From: CAZTPJ01 sp964614515
Lineage (GTDB): Bacteria > Planctomycetota > Phycisphaerae > Phycisphaerales > UBA1924
Direction: 5' to 3'
Assembly: GCA_964614515.1 (NCBI GenBank)
Contig: CAZTPJ010000121.1
Location: 1-7,610, forward strand
Length of the DNA: 7,610 nt
Every line of letters begins with the position of its first letter. The stretch's first letter is position 1. The notes under the pieces are model-generated. The model was not told the DNA's origin, searched no databases, and was given only the letters and a program-made list of their open reading frames with translations. Shown here in pieces: positions 5,911 through 7,610 of this stretch. The translations under genes were made by a program, and so were the position numbers.

Positions 5911-5916
5911 GTCGTT

Positions 5917-5921
5917 CTCCT
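5917..5921 (-). promoter_or_regulatory. Ribosome binding site of the dockerin protein gene
   Basis: On the minus strand AGGAG (within GAGAGGAGAACGAC) lies 6 bases before ATG 5910. This is the most canonical site in the window and fits an independently well-translated exported protein. Confidence 0.75.
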
Positions 5922-5959
5922 CTCACTATCCAGCGCCGCGAGCGATGGATGCACGCGCT

Positions 5960-6487
5960 TCACAGTCGCGGCTGGGGTTCATCGTTATCGTCGAGGATGA
6001 AGTCGAAGAAACTGCTGTCTTCGCTGTCGCCCTCGACGGGTTTGGCCGCGGGCTTCGACGGCGGGCGCGTGGCGGAAGCGGTATCAGCGGACGTGGATGC
6101 GGCCGGTTTTGACCGCGGGGCAACGACCTCTTCGCTCGCCCCGGGCCGGCCCTTGCGATATGACGCGACCGCGTCGATGTCCTTCGGGAACCCGGTCATG
6201 CGAACGACGAACACGGCCGGACCGACGCTCACAAGGTCGCCCGGCGACAACTCGCACTCAACCACCCGCTCGCCATTGACAAACGTCCCGTTTGAAGAGC
6301 CGAGATCCTTGATGAACGCGGCCTCTTCATCCTCATCAATGCTGATCTGGCAGTGCTTGCGTGAAACATCGGGCGCGGCCACGCGAATGTCCGCGGCGTC
6401 AGTGCGACCGATGATGCGCGGCGAGCGCGTGATGTTCAACTCGCGCATGCTTCCATCGGGCTTGACAAGTACGAGCGAAAGATCCAA
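5960..6487 (-). CDS. FHA-domain protein with acidic C-terminal tail
   Basis: 175 residues from TTG 6487. An FHA domain, which binds phosphothreonine peptides, fills about residues 3-97: 'IIGRTDAADI' with the conserved GR at 27-28, 'DVSRKHCQI' with SRKH at 42-45, and 'DLGSSNGTFVNGERV' at 61-75. All the usual phosphate-binding positions are kept. A Pro/Ala/Ser/Lys linker (about 112-150) leads to an acidic end with 'SSFFDFILDDNDE'. There is no membrane segment, so it is probably a cytoplasmic adaptor that reads Ser/Thr kinase signals; no kinase is visible here. The TTG start has AGAGGA 8 bases upstream. A longer frame from ATG 6607 adds 40 residues without FHA character and would overlap the start region of the divergent hemW-like gene, so I reject it. 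Confidence 0.88.
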   Translation of the reverse strand: MDLSLVLVKPDGSMRELNITRSPRIIGRTDAADIRVAAPDVSRKHCQISIDEDEEAAFIKDLGSSNGTFVNGERVVECELSPGDLVSVGPAVFVVRMTGFPKDIDAVASYRKGRPGASEEVVAPRSKPAASTSADTASATRPPSKPAAKPVEGDSEDSSFFDFILDDNDEPQPRL

Positions 6488-6495
6488 GGCGACTA

Positions 6496-6501
6496 TCCTC
6501 T
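6496..6501 (-). promoter_or_regulatory. Ribosome binding site of the FHA gene, deciding a TTG start
   Basis: On the minus strand AGAGGA lies 8 bases before TTG 6487, right where the FHA fold begins ('LSLVLVKPDG'). It favours the short form of the protein over an upstream ATG. Confidence 0.6.
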
Positions 6502-6583
6502 TTTCGGCCGCTGCAAGCGACCTCCCGACCCTTGTAAGGCCCGCCACGTTCCCAGGCAACCACCCCGACAGGCCCGCCCCACC

Positions 6584-7610
6584 GTGCCAGAACATACCGC
6601 CATTCAAAGTCTACGGCAAGGGGCAGCCAAAAGCGCCCGTGAGATTGCCAAGGTCTTCCCCGGGAATCGACCCGCCCTTTCGCTCTACATCCACATCCCC
6701 TTCTGTTCACACAAATGTCACTACTGCGACTTCTACAGCCTCGTGGACACGCGGGACCGGCGGGAGGCGTTCACCGCCAGACTCTGCCGCGAACTGCGGG
6801 CGCTGGCGCCGATGGCCGTGGGAGCGCCCCTTCAGACGATCTTTGTCGGCGGGGGGACGCCGACACTGCTCACCCCCGGACAATGGCGGACAATCCTCGC
6901 GACGTTGCACGACGTCTACGACTGCTCGGCAATGACCGGGGAGGCGAGATCGCCCGGCGAGTTCACCGTCGAATGCAATCCAGAGACGGCCGGGATGGAA
7001 CTCTTCGATGTGCTTCGCGCGGGCGGAGTCAATCGGCTGAGTTTCGGGGCGCAGTCGTTCGATCGTGGACACCTGGCGATGCTGGAACGACGGCACGATC
7101 CCGACTCCGTGCCGCGGGCGATGGACCTGGCACGGCGGGCCGGAATCATGCGGCTTTCGCTTGATCTGATCCACTCGATCCCCGGCCAGACGCTCGAATC
7201 GTGGCGCGAGGATCTCGATCGCGTCACATCGCTCCGCCCGGAGCATGTCTCGTGCTACAACCTGACCTATGAACCCAACACGGCCATGACGGCGCGCCTG
7301 AAGCGCGGGGAGTTCGAACCAGCGGCGGAGGATCTCGAAATCGACATGATGCAGCACGCGTGGTCAACACTCGCGGCGCATGGGTACGCGCGGTATGAAG
7401 TCTCAAACTTCGCCCGACCCGGCGAAGCGTGTCGGCACAACATGGTGTACTGGCGAGGCGGGCAATGGCTCGCGGCCGGGCCGTCGGCGTCGGGACACCT
7501 CGCGGGGCATCGGTGGAAGAACGCGCCGCGCCTGGATGACTATCTGCGTTTTGACGATGACGGGTTCGCGCCGATGGTGGATCACGAACCCCAATCATCC
7601 GCATTACGTA
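6584..7610 (+). CDS. hemW: HemW-like radical SAM protein (heme chaperone, coproporphyrinogen III oxidase-like), C-terminus cut by window edge
   Basis: 342 codons are visible. The radical SAM cluster motif is 'YIHIPFCSHKCHYCDFYS', with C41, C45 and C48 binding 4Fe-4S. The CDF after the third Cys is HemW-like; true HemN oxidases carry a fourth Cys there. Further family motifs in order are 'GGGTPTLL' (89-96), 'VECNPE' (129-134), 'RLSFGAQSF' (151-159), 'LIHSIPGQT' (195-203), 'YEVSNFA' (271-277), 'CRHNMVYWRGG' (283-293) and 'AAGPSASGH'. HemW proteins bind heme and S-adenosylmethionine and are thought to insert heme into respiratory enzymes in the cytoplasm. About 40 residues should be missing at the C-terminus by family length. 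GTG 6584 is the best start in frame; no ATG precedes the cluster motif, and its ribosome binding site is weak. It is divergent from the FHA gene and unrelated to the envelope cluster. Confidence 0.88.
   Translation, partial: MPEHTAIQSLRQGAAKSAREIAKVFPGNRPALSLYIHIPFCSHKCHYCDFYSLVDTRDRREAFTARLCRELRALAPMAVGAPLQTIFVGGGTPTLLTPGQWRTILATLHDVYDCSAMTGEARSPGEFTVECNPETAGMELFDVLRAGGVNRLSFGAQSFDRGHLAMLERRHDPDSVPRAMDLARRAGIMRLSLDLIHSIPGQTLESWREDLDRVTSLRPEHVSCYNLTYEPNTAMTARLKRGEFEPAAEDLEIDMMQHAWSTLAAHGYARYEVSNFARPGEACRHNMVYWRGGQWLAAGPSASGHLAGHRWKNAPRLDDYLRFDDDGFAPMVDHEPQSSALR

Noticed and set aside
6488..6583. Promoter pair in the divergent FHA/hemW gap
   Set aside because: A TTGTAA-like word is present near 6532, but no convincing spaced second box was found on either strand.
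5949..6935. 328-codon plus-strand open frame
   Set aside because: It crosses the FHA gene in antisense and enters the hemW-like gene in a different frame; no motifs.
6707..7357. 216-codon minus-strand open frame
   Set aside because: It is antisense to the well-supported hemW-like gene.
7470..7510. HemW GxGAHS-type motif reading GPSASG as an anomaly
   Set aside because: GPSAS-type versions occur, as I recall, in other HemW-like proteins, so this is probably normal variation.

Overview
The window is GC-rich, densely coding bacterial chromosome and most likely comes from the phylum Planctomycetota, possibly the class Phycisphaerae. This assignment is inferred from three things. A secreted protein carries a C-terminal pair of 'DVFDFLCF' repeats of the GC-type dockerin kind. 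The gene gaps hold dispersed hairpin repeats that I associate with planctomycete and verrucomicrobial genomes. FHA-type signalling is also present. No tRNA, rRNA, CRISPR array or transposase was seen.

Layout: seven genes lie on the minus strand and one on the plus strand. Read in minus-strand order from the right, they are an FHA-domain protein (6487 to 5960), a secreted GC-dockerin protein (5910 to 5011), a 404-base gene-free nest of hairpin repeats (4607-5010), a one-domain PqiA-like membrane protein (4606 to 3992), a two-domain MCE (PqiB/MlaD-type) protein (3995 to 3081), a membrane-anchored protein of unknown family (about 3043 to 2144), an HldE-like bifunctional nucleotidyltransferase/sugar kinase with its domains in swapped order (2102 to 465), a short gap with two hairpins, and the N-terminal part of a family 2 glycosyltransferase (341 to 1, cut by the window edge). 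A HemW-like radical SAM protein starts at about 6584 on the plus strand and runs off the right edge. It is divergent from the FHA gene across about 96 bases.

How the genes may work together: the pqiA-like, MCE and unknown genes overlap or sit 37 bases apart, and the HldE-like gene follows 41 bases later, so 4606 to 465 looks like one operon. PqiA/MCE pairs move lipids between membranes. HldE and the glycosyltransferase point to sugar-nucleotide and surface-glycan (LPS core-like) synthesis. The inferred theme is outer-envelope building and upkeep. The FHA, dockerin and HemW-like genes are separate units.

The points most worth a second look are the inverted domain order and altered motifs of the HldE-like enzyme, the very compact PqiA-MCE module with an unrecognised third partner, and the repeat nest with a 25-base inverted repeat that abuts the dockerin stop codon. 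No clearly new system is proven by the sequence alone.
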